NCBI GenBank assembly: GCA_964036295.1
Contig: OZ038463.1
Location: 2,852,001 to 2,916,000 of the forward strand
Direction: 5' to 3'
Source: Plumapathes pennacea
Lineage: Eukaryota > Cnidaria > Anthozoa > Antipatharia > Myriopathidae
Length of the DNA stretch: 64,000 nucleotides
Shown piece after piece: positions 12,031 through 22,754 of this stretch. Both the position numbers and the translations under genes were made by a program. Below the pieces are notes generated by a model. The model made no database searches and was not told the origin of the DNA. It saw only the letters and a list, made by a program, of their open reading frames with translations. The first letter of the stretch is position 1, and every line of letters starts with the position of its first letter.

Positions 12031-13881
12031 TTAGTTCAGCAAAGGGTTAGGTAACATTCCAGCCATTGCGCATGCGAGCAACAGGATCCCGCTGATCAGG
12101 TGAGTTGAGCCTGCGTCAATCCAGCTGCAGTCGTCATCTTCGTCATCATAATCTGGAGCAGACGTGTCGTGAGTCGGTAGTTCGGTCTGTGTGGGTGTCG
12201 TTTCCTTCTCTGTGGTCGTTTCTATCTTTGTGGTCGTTTCCTTCTCTGTGGTCGTTTCTATCTTTGTGGTTGTTTCTATCTTTGTTGTTGTCTCAGGTGT
12301 TGTTAGTTCTTCTGTGTTTTTCTCTGTATCAGTCTTTTGTGTGCTCGGTGCAGGTATGGTTGGTTTAAGTTCATCCTTATTGTTACACAGCTCTGGGTCA
12401 CAACATTCCAGTCTGCAGTCTGACCCTCCAAGTGCGATGTTTTTACAGAAAGTACCGTTTGCTCCACAGTAACTTTGATGGATACAACTTTTGGCGTGAA
12501 TCAGAATTCCTTGCTTGTTTTTGTAGACAAACATGCCACATCCAGGAATTTCGCCCTTTGCAGGAGTGCAGTTTTGTTTCTCCAGGATTGCGTTACACTC
12601 GGCAAAACTTTTGGGATTTTTGGTGGCTCTACATAGCCAGCACTTGAGGGAGTTCACTAAAACGACATCAAACACACACCATAATAAAATTAAAGAGTGG
12701 CTCAGAAATTTAAGTATACTCTAATATTAAATATATGGATTGGTGAAGGGTTTTATATGCTATGAAATACCTGTTATAGGGGAAGGAAGGATTGTGTGTG
12801 TGTGTGTGTTGGGTGGGGGGAGGAGGGGGGGGGGGGGGGGGAGGGTGCCAATGCTTCGAGATGCAATACATGTTTTGTAAAATAAAGGCTGATGATAATG
12901 TGCGGTTTTTATCAGTCTGTGAGTTCAAGTGAGAAAAACAGAATGCTGTGTGAGAAATCAGGGATCATGCAGAGTGTCACACATATTCCCTCAGTAAATC
13001 GTACTTTTCCGCCTTCGGTAGCTGCTGTGTACAAAGCCAGCGTTACTAGTACGAACGCTCCCGTCCGACATGTAATATACAAATTAAACAAGAGTTCCAC
13101 AGTTCTGATCATGTCACTCAAACTATTCTATCATTCTTGAACATCAGTACATACTCAGTTTGTTTGACTGTGAAATACTATCAAGCCATCAGGTGAGTCA
13201 TACACACGGCACCCTTGCTCACCGGTTATGTGAAGGCTGAATAATAAATGTCGTGCTCATACTGTATGCAGATATGAAGTCATGTCTGTTGTTTTTGCTC
13301 AGCTGTTACTAAGTGATAAGAAATTATTGGACGAGGTTGAGCAAAACATCGTGCTTTGCCAGTGGCCAGCAGATCAATTATTTGCCGATGCCGGAGGCAG
13401 AGGCAAACAATTGATCTGCGAGACACTGGCAAATCACGATATTTTGCGATAACCGAGTTTAATACTATAATTGTTTTCAAGTAATTTTGCATTTTACAAA
13501 ATATTTGGTATAAAACCCTTTTGAATGGTTTTCAACCCTAACGTTTCTTTTCCCGTAGGAAGAGCACGCGATTTTGGATAATTGAAATGGCCACTTATCA
13601 AAACTCTGAAGAATCACAATAAAGACGGAAACCTGGCTCATAAAAACTCCGTGGAGTCACTCAGCATGACAATTTACTTCAAACCCAAGATGTCGAGCAA
13701 CAGTGATGATGTTTGAGCAATGACGAGAAGCAATTATAAACTAAGATTGATCTTGATAAACAGGTCCGAGCTTGTCTACCTGAAGCAAAAATATTCAGAG
13801 AAAAAGTTAAAAGTGTCTAGTTCACTGACCGGTAACTGCGCCGATAGCAACAGCCAGCATCATCACAACGAAGCCCTTCAT
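12031..13881 (-). CDS. Ly6/uPAR protein with expanded Thr-rich stalk (Ly6-5)
   Basis: Exons 13830-13881 and 12031-12656 join in phase 1 to give 225 residues, the longest of the cluster. The signal peptide begins MKGFVVMMLAVA, the donor is CCG/GTCAGT and the acceptor is TCGTTTTAG. The domain runs from SLKCWLC to CCDPELCN, then a Thr/Glu/Lys stalk and DDCSWIDAGS before the hydrophobic tail. Compared with Ly6-4 the stalk gains 18 residues through in-frame repeats of TTTKIE and TTTEKE units (about 12190-12296). A TATAAG element lies about 20 bp upstream of the ATG. The intron holds a possible decayed signal exon at about 13030-13092. The start is chosen by homology to the paralogous signal exons. 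Confidence 0.86.
12190..12296 (-). repeat. Coding minisatellite in the Ly6-5 stalk
   Basis: In-frame 18-bp units encode TTTKIE or TTTEKE in alternation. Ly6-4 and Ly6-6 have one unit of each kind; Ly6-5 has five in a row. The unit length keeps the frame, so stalk length can vary without breaking the protein. Confidence 0.85.
13030..13092 (-). pseudogene. Possible decayed Ly6 signal-peptide exon
   Basis: On the minus strand, just after an ATG, one frame reads RTGAFVLVTLALYTAATEG. It resembles the Ly6-6 signal exon in its hydrophobic core and its ATEG ending. Two defects fit decay: one extra base directly after the ATG puts the core out of frame, and the expected donor has GC where paralogues have GT. 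It could also be a chance hydrophobic stretch. Confidence 0.3.
13341..13448. mobile_element. Foldback (hairpin) element in the Ly6-5 intron
   Basis: The left arm GCAAAACATCGTGCTTTGCC and the right arm ending CACGATATTTTGC are inverted copies about 50 bp long with scattered mismatches. The centre is near 13390 in GATGCCGGAGGCAGAG. No coding content is seen. Confidence 0.65.
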
Positions 13882-14244
13882 GTTTATCCCTTGTGCTTAT
13901 AGAATGTTCCTGACTTTTCAGCCAAGTCACTAAAGATACCTGCCCATCTATTGTGCACGGCGACTTTGTGCCGATTGGCTCACAAGTGACTTAGTAGCAC
14001 CGGTATGCACAAATGGGTCAATAATACATTCCTTCTTTAAACTAAATGTCCTTCCTTTCACCTTGGCTGATTAAAAAGGCCGCCTCTTGTAAAGGATAAT
14101 TCAAACGAAACAATCTATTTAAACATGTCCGTCATAAACGCGCGCATGTTCCGCATCGCACCGGGCTACGGTCAATTAATAATTTGGTCTTCAAAGGGAA
14201 AAAATGTTGTTGAGGGAAAAGCATTTCAGAGGCGTCCTTCTTAT

Positions 14245-14317
14245 CTTTACAATCTGCAAAGCTTGCAGAAGATGCCATTATCTTTTGCTCTACACATCCA
14301 ACACTTCAAACAACTCA
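14245..14317 (-). pseudogene. Truncated Ly6 domain-exon relic
   Basis: On the minus strand an acceptor (ATATTTCAG) is followed in phase 1 by codons for SCLKCWMCRAKDN. This matches the first residues of the Ly6-4/5/6 domain exon (NSLKCWLCRATKN). Homology then stops and a stop codon follows. No matching signal exon was found upstream. It is best read as the remnant of another tandem copy between Ly6-5 and Ly6-6. Confidence 0.65.
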
Positions 14318-14329
14318 CTGAAATATAAT

Positions 14330-16043
14330 TAGATATAAGGTATTTTTAATGTGTTGTGAGGATAATGGGATACGTCTTGTGCGTGCATTGTCCAAGGTGT
14401 TTGTATTTGAATGTATGCATTTATATGTTTGCAAGCAGTATCAGACTGGTAAAGCAGGCGTAAGAAGTTGAAGCAAACCTTCAAACCAGGACAGCAATTA
14501 CTTCCTGCATGTGGTCTGCTATGATAGAATAATAAGCAGTGGCAGCACATCTACGGATCACCCGGCTCCATTCCACAGTTATTAAGCAATGTTTACTTTT
14601 TTCGTGCTGATCTTTGTTTTTGGTTTAGAGCATTCCTTTTTTGTTACAATTACCTTTTCGAACATTCTAGTTGTTTACTCGCTAATCACAGCGATATAAG
14701 AGAAGCGAAAATTTGACTATTCGAAACAACACTTTTTAATTAGTAACATTTTGCCGATGACTTGAAATAATTCACAAAGGGAGGTTTTTAAACGATGTTG
14801 AAAGCAGTTGAATTGCGCCGGGTCCTGTATGGTCTTGAAGGGATGTGGGATGGGACGGGAGGGTGGGGGTAATCCTTTTGCACTGACCTTAAAATTGCGC
14901 AAAATAATAAAGCCTTTGGCTTAGTAGTTGTTCAAAGGGTGTTTTTGGTTTTCTGGGGGAAAGGAGCTTAGTATTGGATGGACTTTGCATAAGAAGGGTC
15001 GAACTTCCTTGCAAACACTTTTGGTATGCACCCAGGAAATACAAGTCAAGAGCGCCTCAGAAGTGGTTTTATTAAGCTATTGGTTTTCATCATTATGAAA
15101 TAAATGCACTGGTAAAACGCTATACTTTAAAGAAAAAATCCATTCACGAAAATTAGATGCTGGTGAGTTTGGGAAGGTTCGGGCCATTAAAACGTCAAAA
15201 CTAACACGATAACGTCAATTTAACACATACGGTACGGGTCACGCATTGCCGGGGAGAAAGGGGGGGGGGGGGGGGGGGGTGGGGTGGTAACGGTTGATCC
15301 TTTTAAGGTTTGTAGTTAGGATCCCCGAAAGACAAGATTTTATTGTTAATCTTGTTATTTAGGGAGAACTGGACTGGCCCCGTTTTTACCTAGAGTGTAA
15401 TGGAACAGAAATCTGGGCCAAATTCAAAATTTTACAGAGATGATGACGAACAACCGCCTTACCCAATAGCTAGCGCTAACACCAGAAGTGAAACAAATCT
15501 ACCAAGAAAAGTTTTCAAGCTTTCACCTCAAATGTTACTTTCGAACGTACAACATGGACGTGTTGCGTGACTATTTGAAATAATGATTGCCATGGATACC
15601 AAGCTTGGGACAATTTATTGTACAATCATTATTATATATATAAAACAATTTTTACTCATATCTCCGATGGAGGTATATAAGTTAAGGATACTAACAAACA
15701 TTTTAAAACTTTGCCCTCAAGGAGTAAGATGACTATAATAGTAAATGTAAAAATCATAAAATTTAGGACCTAAATTTTACACATTAACATTCACAGTGAG
15801 AAGGTCGATGTTCTGAGCTTAACAAGACAAACGTTTCCTACTTTGCATCGACTGGCTGGCCATGTGGTACAGTCCAATGTTCCCAGAGATGAGAAAAGAG
15901 CGGTTCAACATTATGGTTTGAGTTTATTAGGTTAGATATCCATGACATTATTAAAAATCATAAGAAATAACATATACCATATAATCATACCAACTCAGGA
16001 ACAGAGAAGCGGCCTGTAATTACTTAGCCATCAGTGTCGCACA
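14330..16043. other. Intergenic region, no gene recognised
   Basis: AT-rich sequence with a 20-G tract at 15260-15279. No convincing exon, transposon end or RNA gene was seen. Confidence 0.55.
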
Positions 16044-17966
16044 TCAAAGCACTGTAAAATAACAGTTTCCTAGTGCGCATGCGAGCAACAGAATCCCGCT
16101 GATCAGGTGAGTTGAGCCCGCGTCAATCCAGCTGCAGTCGTCATCTTCGTCATCATAATCTGGAGCAGACGTGTCGTGAGTGGGCAGTTCGGTCTGCGTG
16201 GGTGTCGTTTCCTTCTCTGTGGTCGTTTCCATCTTTGTGGTTGTCTCAGGTGTTGTTAGTTCTTCTGTGGTTTTCTCTGTATTTGTCTTTAGTGTTGTCG
16301 GTGCAGGTATGGTTGGTTTAAGCTCCTTCTGATTGTTACACAGCTCTGTGTCACAACATTCCAGTCTGCAGTCTGACCCTCCAACTAAGATGTCTTTACA
16401 GAAAGTACCGTTTGCTCCACAGTAGCTTTGATAGATACAACTTTTGGCGTGAATCAGAATTCCTTTGTTGTTTTTGAAGACAAACATGCCACATCCAGGA
16501 ATTTCACCCTTTTTAGTGGGGCAGTTTTGTTCCTCCAGGATTGCATTACACTCGGCAAAACATTTGGGATTTTTGGTGGCTCTACATAGCCAGCACTTGA
16601 GGGGGTTCACTAAAAAGACATGGAACACACCATAACTAAAAAGTGGCTCAGAAATTTAAGTACTTTAATAATAAATATATCGGTTAGTCAAGCGATTCAT
16701 ATGCTATAAAATACCTGTTATAGGGAAAGGGAGTGATGTGTGTGTGTGTGTTAAGTGGAGAGGGGGGGGGGGGGGAGGGTGAACATGTTTCGAGGTGTAA
16801 TGTGTGCAACGCAGCGTGAATTAGCGTGAGTGTGCGTTAGCGTGAACTCTGCTTTTGAAGATAAACATGGCACATACAGGAATGCCGTTGGTAGGACATT
16901 GCTGTTCCAATAATTTTGCATTGCAGTCGGAGAAACTTTTGGGGCATCAGCCGAAGCCCTACACACCCAACACTTCAAGGAATTCGCTGATATGACACCA
17001 ACGTACGACAGAACTCAAAGTTTCAGATTGCGATACCTAAAATAACGCATAGGCATAGACATACTTAGATAGTTGTAAGACTTTGGCATATAAATTTCTG
17101 ATTGGTCAAAATCTGAATGCATTCTAGCCTGAATTTCAGCGCAGGCCTCGTGATCCATCGAATGATTACTAGTTTTAATTGAGTTGTCTTATAACAGGCT
17201 GTTCAACTCCCGGTTCAAGTACAAAGCCAAAGTTTATACCTTTTCCATGATCAAAACAATTAGCTCAATGGCCGGGGGGGGGGGGTAGAGTTAGGATTAG
17301 TACCTCCCGCCCCCCCGGCTCAATGGTCAGTGTTGTATAAAATACAGCTATTAAATGACTTTGTGGAACATTACCGCGGGTCACTGAACTCCATTTTTAA
17401 AAGAGCACGCGGACATGACCACACTTGTCGGATCTGTAATACACGCTCAGTCAAATCCCTCCTTGTGGGAATTTTAAAATTTGATTTTAAAAACTTGTTT
17501 ACTGTGAGTTCGCATGATCGTTCTCACGGATCTGCCAACTGTAATGTTTCTCCAAATTATCGGCTCATTGTTTCCAAAACAGTCTTACGTCCCGCTCAAT
17601 CAGTTTTTCTTTTGAGTTTGCCGTATACACTGAGATGAAAGAAAGCTTCATTAACTTTGGTAGATCCGCTTTCACCGCAGTGCCGTCACGAGGGGCCTAC
17701 AAATGTACCCAAGAGTAGGATTTCTTGAATTGTCTAACTTTGAGAACATTTTGCTTGAACCTGTGATCGAAAGTTGATCCAGTTTGTTAAGTTTAGTATC
17801 GAAAATGAAAGCCATGGACTGGCATGCTGAGTTCACTTATCATCCTACAGATAACCAACTCCTGTTCAGCGGCGCTTTTAGTGATCAGTAAAACATGACG
17901 TACAAACGTACCTTCAGTCGCAACGAAAACGAGCGCCAACACCATCACTATGAGCTGGAACTTCAT
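16044..17966 (-). CDS. Ly6/uPAR protein with Thr-rich stalk (Ly6-6)
   Basis: Exons 17912-17966 and 16044-16609 join in phase 1 to give 206 residues. The signal peptide begins MKFQLIVMVLALVFV, the donor is AAG/GTACGT and the acceptor is GTCTTTTTAG. The domain runs from PLKCWLC to CCDTELCN, then a Thr-rich stalk and DDCSWIDAGS. The last residues (GNCYFTVL) differ from Ly6-4 and Ly6-5, so the 3' breakpoint of the duplication falls inside the anchor signal; the tail remains hydrophobic enough to be plausible. A broken Ly6 domain exon lies between its two exons, and the signal exon could originally have belonged to that copy. The intron start is homologous to the Ly6-5 intron. Confidence 0.8.
16620..16830 (-). 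repeat. Intron segment shared with Ly6-5 (12665-12870)
   Basis: Both introns share AGTGGCTCAGAAATTTAAGTA, a TATGCTATRAAATACCTGTTATAGG block, a GT microsatellite, a poly-G tract and a CATGYTTCGAGRTG-like block, in the same order. This dates Ly6-5 and Ly6-6 as copies of one genomic segment, not just of exons. Confidence 0.75.
16845..16986 (-). pseudogene. Frameshifted and truncated Ly6 domain exon
   Basis: After an acceptor (CATATCAG) the minus strand reads NSLKCWVCRASADAPK, a clear group B domain start. One A is missing from the following A-run. Allowing for that shift, the next residues read SFSDCNAKLLEQQCPTNG and continue to a KSR(V) end, where homology stops about 45 residues in. The second half of the domain, stalk and anchor are absent. 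It lies inside the presumed Ly6-6 intron. Confidence 0.75.
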
Positions 17967-17989
17967 TTTAAGAATCCTTCCGCTTGTTT

Positions 17990-19612
17990 AAAGCGATCGA
18001 CTGCCCCGTGGTTGCTTTGCAATTCTTGACGATCGAAGAATGCTTTCACCCCGGGGTTTTCACATAGGTGTTAAAACTGTCAGCGGGACAGATTAACAGG
18101 TCGGCCCAGGTCCCAGATGAAGCAGCAGCTCCTTGACGTACTGAGGATGATTTCGCCTCCCTCCCCCCTTTCCCCCTCCCCCCACCGAGAGAAACTATGT
18201 GTAAGGTTTGGCAGATCAGGAATTTTGCAGGAGGGTCCAGATGAGTGAAAGAGGCGTGTATGTGGAAGGGGTGGGTGGGTGGAGTGGGGGGGGGGGGGGG
18301 GGTGGGGTTAATGGCGGGCGACAATCACCTGCCGAAACCTTTGGGAAGTGTAATGAAATCATAGCAGTAAACTTGACAGTAAACTTGACAGAAACTGACA
18401 AAATTCGCCGCATATCGAACTGATGAGAGATCTGTGATTGATTGACTGTTTGTGATGGAAATACTACAAGCCAAACGCGCGCACGCCAGAATTTATACGG
18501 TTGAATATCTAGTGAAACTTTCGCCAAATGAGCTGTACTCTACCAAAGTTAATGGCGAAAACAACAGGGTTTGTATGGCGGAAAACTGTCCCGAGTATTA
18601 GCCACGTTAATGTTGATTCGTAGTTTAAGTACCAAAGAAGATTTGCGCTGGTGGACTGGGCAAGACCTAGCTTCTTAATTTTTCTAAACTTCAAAACCCT
18701 GTCAACTTTGATAATTCAATGCTATGTACCTGACATTTTGCAAGTTTACATATTTTTCGATGCTCTTTTCATTTGTAGTACTCAAAAACAAATTTGGGTC
18801 ACGTGGCATTTCAAAATGAATACTTGTGGAATACTGTTCTGTTCTTTGGAAATGATGACATGAAGCCCATAGGTCCAGGGCAGAAGATATCCCAGGAACT
18901 AAAAGAGGCAACCAAACCTTACAAAAATACTCTTCTATAACTGAACACGTACACTGCACTCTTACAAGCCGGATGGTGAAAGCTTTTATTTGTATGATTC
19001 CTTGACCAATGAACTAAGTACATTTTAGATAATCATTACTATACACATGTACTAAAAATGTGCCGAAAGCTTTTGAAATTCAGTCCACGTACTGACATAT
19101 ATCTGTTCTGAGGTAGGCTTTGCCACCAAATGAGCCAGCAGCTGGAACTAACAGCAGATACAGCAGTCGTTCGGTTCATGTTGGCGCGATTTGCCTAAAG
19201 TTACGATGATGATCATTCATAGCAAAACGAAAGTAATTTATGGTAAGGCCGACAATAACCTGTTCTCTCTTGTACAGCCGCGCGGAGTCTGGGGAGCTGA
19301 GAGAGAGCCTGTTCACAGGCTCGGACGACATTATGCGCCACAAGCACAATTAAGCAACAACGCGGAAAGTGTAGCCTTCGTAGATAAAACACATTCGATT
19401 TAACAAATGAATATACTAAAATAACTAAAATATGGATCCTTGATTAGTATTACAAAGCGGCAATGGGGTCTACGCTTAATCTGATTCAAACAATGGTTGC
19501 TATGGATACTAAACGTTTTACAAAAGCAAAGGTAAAAAAATGCATTTAGTCAACGTAAAATCAATTAATGATCAGAAAAACAACCATCGCAGAAATGCCC
19601 TCGAAATACATG
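17990..19612. other. Intergenic region, no gene recognised
   Basis: It contains a 17-G tract at 18286-18302 with flanking C/G-rich simple sequence that creates proline- and glycine-rich frames. Nothing else could be supported. Confidence 0.55.
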
Positions 19613-20995
19613 TTACATCTTTGTTCCTCGAGAACTCAAAGCCACTAAAAGACTTAGTGCGCATACCCAGACGAGACGGCGGCTGGACGAGATATTTGAG
19701 CCCGCGTCGATCCAGCTGCAGTCTTCATCGTCATCTCCATCTTCAAATTGTGTAGGGTCGTCATAGTTACACAGCTCGGTGTCGCAACATTGTAGTTGAC
19801 AGTCTTTCGCACCCAGTTGCACCTCACCGCAGAATGTAGAGTTATTCCCACAGTAACGCTGATAGACGCAGCTCTTGGCGTGAACCCTTCTTCCATCAGT
19901 GTCTGTGTAGTGGAACACTCCACATATGGGTACTTCTTTGCCATCCCTGTCTGAACAAACTTGTTTTTCTCTTTTCTCGTTACATTCTTCAATTGACAGC
20001 GGTGGTTTCGGCTTGACCCGACACAACCAACATTGCAAGCAATTTACTGCAAATTCAAATAGAATGTACTTCCGAGTCTTCTGAGTGAGCTCTAAAAAAA
20101 AATCAGCATTAAAACCCCACCCCATTGCTTTGCCACATTTCTCCAGTGACAAAAGGAGTACTGAAGGAGTAATTTTCCAAAATCTCCTTGCTGGCTGTGA
20201 GTATAGGCGGACAGAAAAATAAACCGATAAACAACTGAGATGGATTATGAAAACTGCAAACTAATTTTAATTAGCCGGTATATATTTAAAAAGCTCTCAC
20301 ACACTGATCCAGACAAATAAGAGAATCATAATTTCACTGGACAGCAACCAGACAGTTAAAGGTTAGCTCACTGAGGCTCCTGCTTGGCTCAAAACTTTGA
20401 CTACATATTAACAAAGGTAAACTGTAAAATTGCGGTTTTTTGTCCGTATGAAAAGCTTCACTGACTGACATGTTCATAAACTGACTCGTTAGACGAAAAT
20501 GCCATTGTATCCATGCGGCGAGGAATGTGTTCTTTGTTAGGAGTCCAGGTTTTCCAACAGTTCATAAATCGAACGTCTATTCACCAGGAATTTGTTAAAC
20601 TGGCTTTACTTTACCTTCACCTCGGAGGGGGTTAAGATTTGTTTGTATCAACGTGATTGCTTGTAAGTTGGTCGCCTTTTGGCTGCGGGTGTAGACATTT
20701 GAAAACTGACGGGCATTTAATGGTCAATGCGCATATCGTTGCGTCATAAAACTGGATAGCTATGAAGTTGGAACATTCATTGTACTACTTAGTATTATAG
20801 ACTTTCTTTGCTCAAATTAAAAGATTTTCAGCTCTTGACCCGGAATTTTTGTCTTTTTCGCTAATTGCCTCTGATAGCTTGCATAATTCGGCTTGGGCCT
20901 GCATTTCCACTAACGCAGTCCCCCCTTCAAAATACAGTAACGAATTGCTCACCTGTAGAAAGAAACAACAGCAGCGCTGCAAGGGACTTTTTCAT
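19613..20995 (-). CDS. Ly6/uPAR GPI-anchored protein with CSWIDAGS motif (Ly6-7)
   Basis: Exons 20953-20995 and 19613-20046 join in phase 1 to give 158 residues. The signal peptide begins MKKSLAALLLFL, the donor is CAG/GTGAGC and the acceptor is AATTTGCAG. The domain runs from CLQCWLC to CCDTELCN, followed by a short acidic linker, EDCSWIDAGS and a hydrophobic end. It is closest in plan to Ly6-3, with a short acidic linker and no Thr-rich stalk. A TTATATAA box lies about 70 bp upstream of the ATG. This is the last minus-strand member before NTAQ1. Confidence 0.86.
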
Positions 20996-21064
20996 TTTCC
21001 TCTGCTTGTCTGGGCCGAATGTGCAGCCAACAGCGGCTCCTTACTTTCAGTTTTCTATTGCTGT

Positions 21065-21072
21065 GTTATATA
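21065..21072 (-). promoter_or_regulatory. Probable TATA box of Ly6-7
   Basis: Minus strand TTATATAA, about 70 bp upstream of the Ly6-7 ATG, in a position compatible with a 5' leader of about 40 nt. Confidence 0.45.
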
Positions 21073-21079
21073 AACTAAA

Positions 21080-22754
21080 TTTATTGCTTTTCAGATGCTA
21101 AACAAAGGAAAAAAAGGTTTGTTGAATTAGTGCTTAGCAATACTGCTAGACCAGTTCCTGCCATTTTGAGCAAAATCTTGGTTTCCCAGCATTCTTGTTT
21201 GGGTGTGCCCCAATTGGCCGGGCAACAGACCGCAGTTCACTTTGACTGACCCTGTATCGGGCGTTGTACCAGCGATGATTTTAGAACTGTGTTTGGGAGA
21301 TGAGTGGACCTTAACTATATTCACCAGACCTAAGATATACCGGCAATATTGTTTATTCGGGGTTTAAATTGTCTGTCACAAAACCATCGAGTGCTGACGG
21401 GACATGCCTAAACTGGACTGACACAGATATAGTATGGCTTAGCTACAATAGATCGAACAGATAAGGAGAAAGAAAGAAGGGAAGACATTTGGACGAAACG
21501 ATAACTCTTTGAACTCGGACGTTTTCGCTACAGTGGTCTGATTTTTACAACCATGCATGAAACTTGACAGACACGGCCTTTAAACATCGGTATACCCAAC
21601 GGACAGAGGGAGGCTCAGACAGGAACAAAGTCCTTCCCACTAACGGCGCAGGGATCAGGATCCCGGGTCGCGTTGGTGAAAGGACGGCGTGCTCACCGCT
21701 CGGCCATCTGAACACCGCATCTCTCATTACACGGCGACGTAGTATACTGCACGTAAATACACTCTGCATGTACGCCTGATGCACAAGAAATGTTGCAAGG
21801 ACGATCTCAATAAATAGGCAAAAGTGCTGGAGTGAAGGTCTTATCCCCGCTGTATCGAAACCTCTCGAGCTTTTGGATGATTGAACTTCAGTAAAGCACA
21901 ACTCTGTGACGGGAAGGCACAGTGATTTTCCGCTTGTCTTGTACATCGCTATGCCGGTTTTATGTTTAACTCAACGTTACTTGATGTTGCCTCATCCTGA
22001 ACCATGGCTTTATATATTCCACCTGCGGACGAGCTCAAGACAATCTGAATATCAGGTTGGTATAAATCTGATCACACAAAGCAACTTTATAATGTAAGTT
22101 TATTAATGAAACTATCCAAAAGTTTTGTACAATGCTTGGCTGAACAAACAACACTATAGCGGTGGCGATACATTTCTACACAGCTCACTAAAAGTGTCAC
22201 GTTTTACCTTAATTAGGAGGAGTGTTATGTACAATTTGGTGGGCATTCAAACAGATCACAAATCCACCTCTATTCTGTGGAAAGTGCCTTTGTCTTCAAG
22301 AGTCAGTTGTTCAAACACAATGTATGCCAGTTTTTGGTCCGAAATACCAACTGGATTTAATAGAAACATCTTTTGGTTTAGACAAAAGTTCTTTCTAACA
22401 GTACTCGGATCCAAAACTGTTGCTCAGGAATGAATAAAACTATAATAAAGTCTACGCATTCACACGATCTGTACAGTAGAATTCTCTTTGTGAATACGAT
22501 AATCTTGAACATGAACCGAAAACAGTTGCGGAGCATTTCCAACCATTCGAACTTGGCTGAGTTACAGACTTCAACTCAGACCTCCAAAGGCATTTAGTGT
22601 CATTTGGTCTCCAGTCACAGGTATGAACTCCCAATAAAAACATAATGCTGTTATCAATTCAGGCATTTTGCCATGAAAGTTAACGCCAATTTCTTTTCAA
22701 ACTCTCGGACCATTTTTTGAATTCCTCAATAGTAGATTTTTCTTGCCTGCTCAT
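21080..22754. other. Intergenic region between Ly6-7 and NTAQ1
   Basis: Apart from the tRNA-like segment near 21680, only short open frames are present. The NTAQ1 3' UTR must begin at its 22755 end, but I could not fix its polyadenylation site. Confidence 0.5.
21640..21720 (-). repeat. tRNA-like sequence, probable SINE head
   Basis: On the minus strand TGGCCGAGCGG fits the Pol III A-box consensus TRGYNNARNNG exactly. About 45 nt later comes GGGATCCTGATCCC, a B-box-like palindrome with mismatches. The A-box form is that of Leu/Ser-type tRNAs. The cloverleaf is incomplete, so this is a tRNA-derived repeat or pseudogene. Confidence 0.4.
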
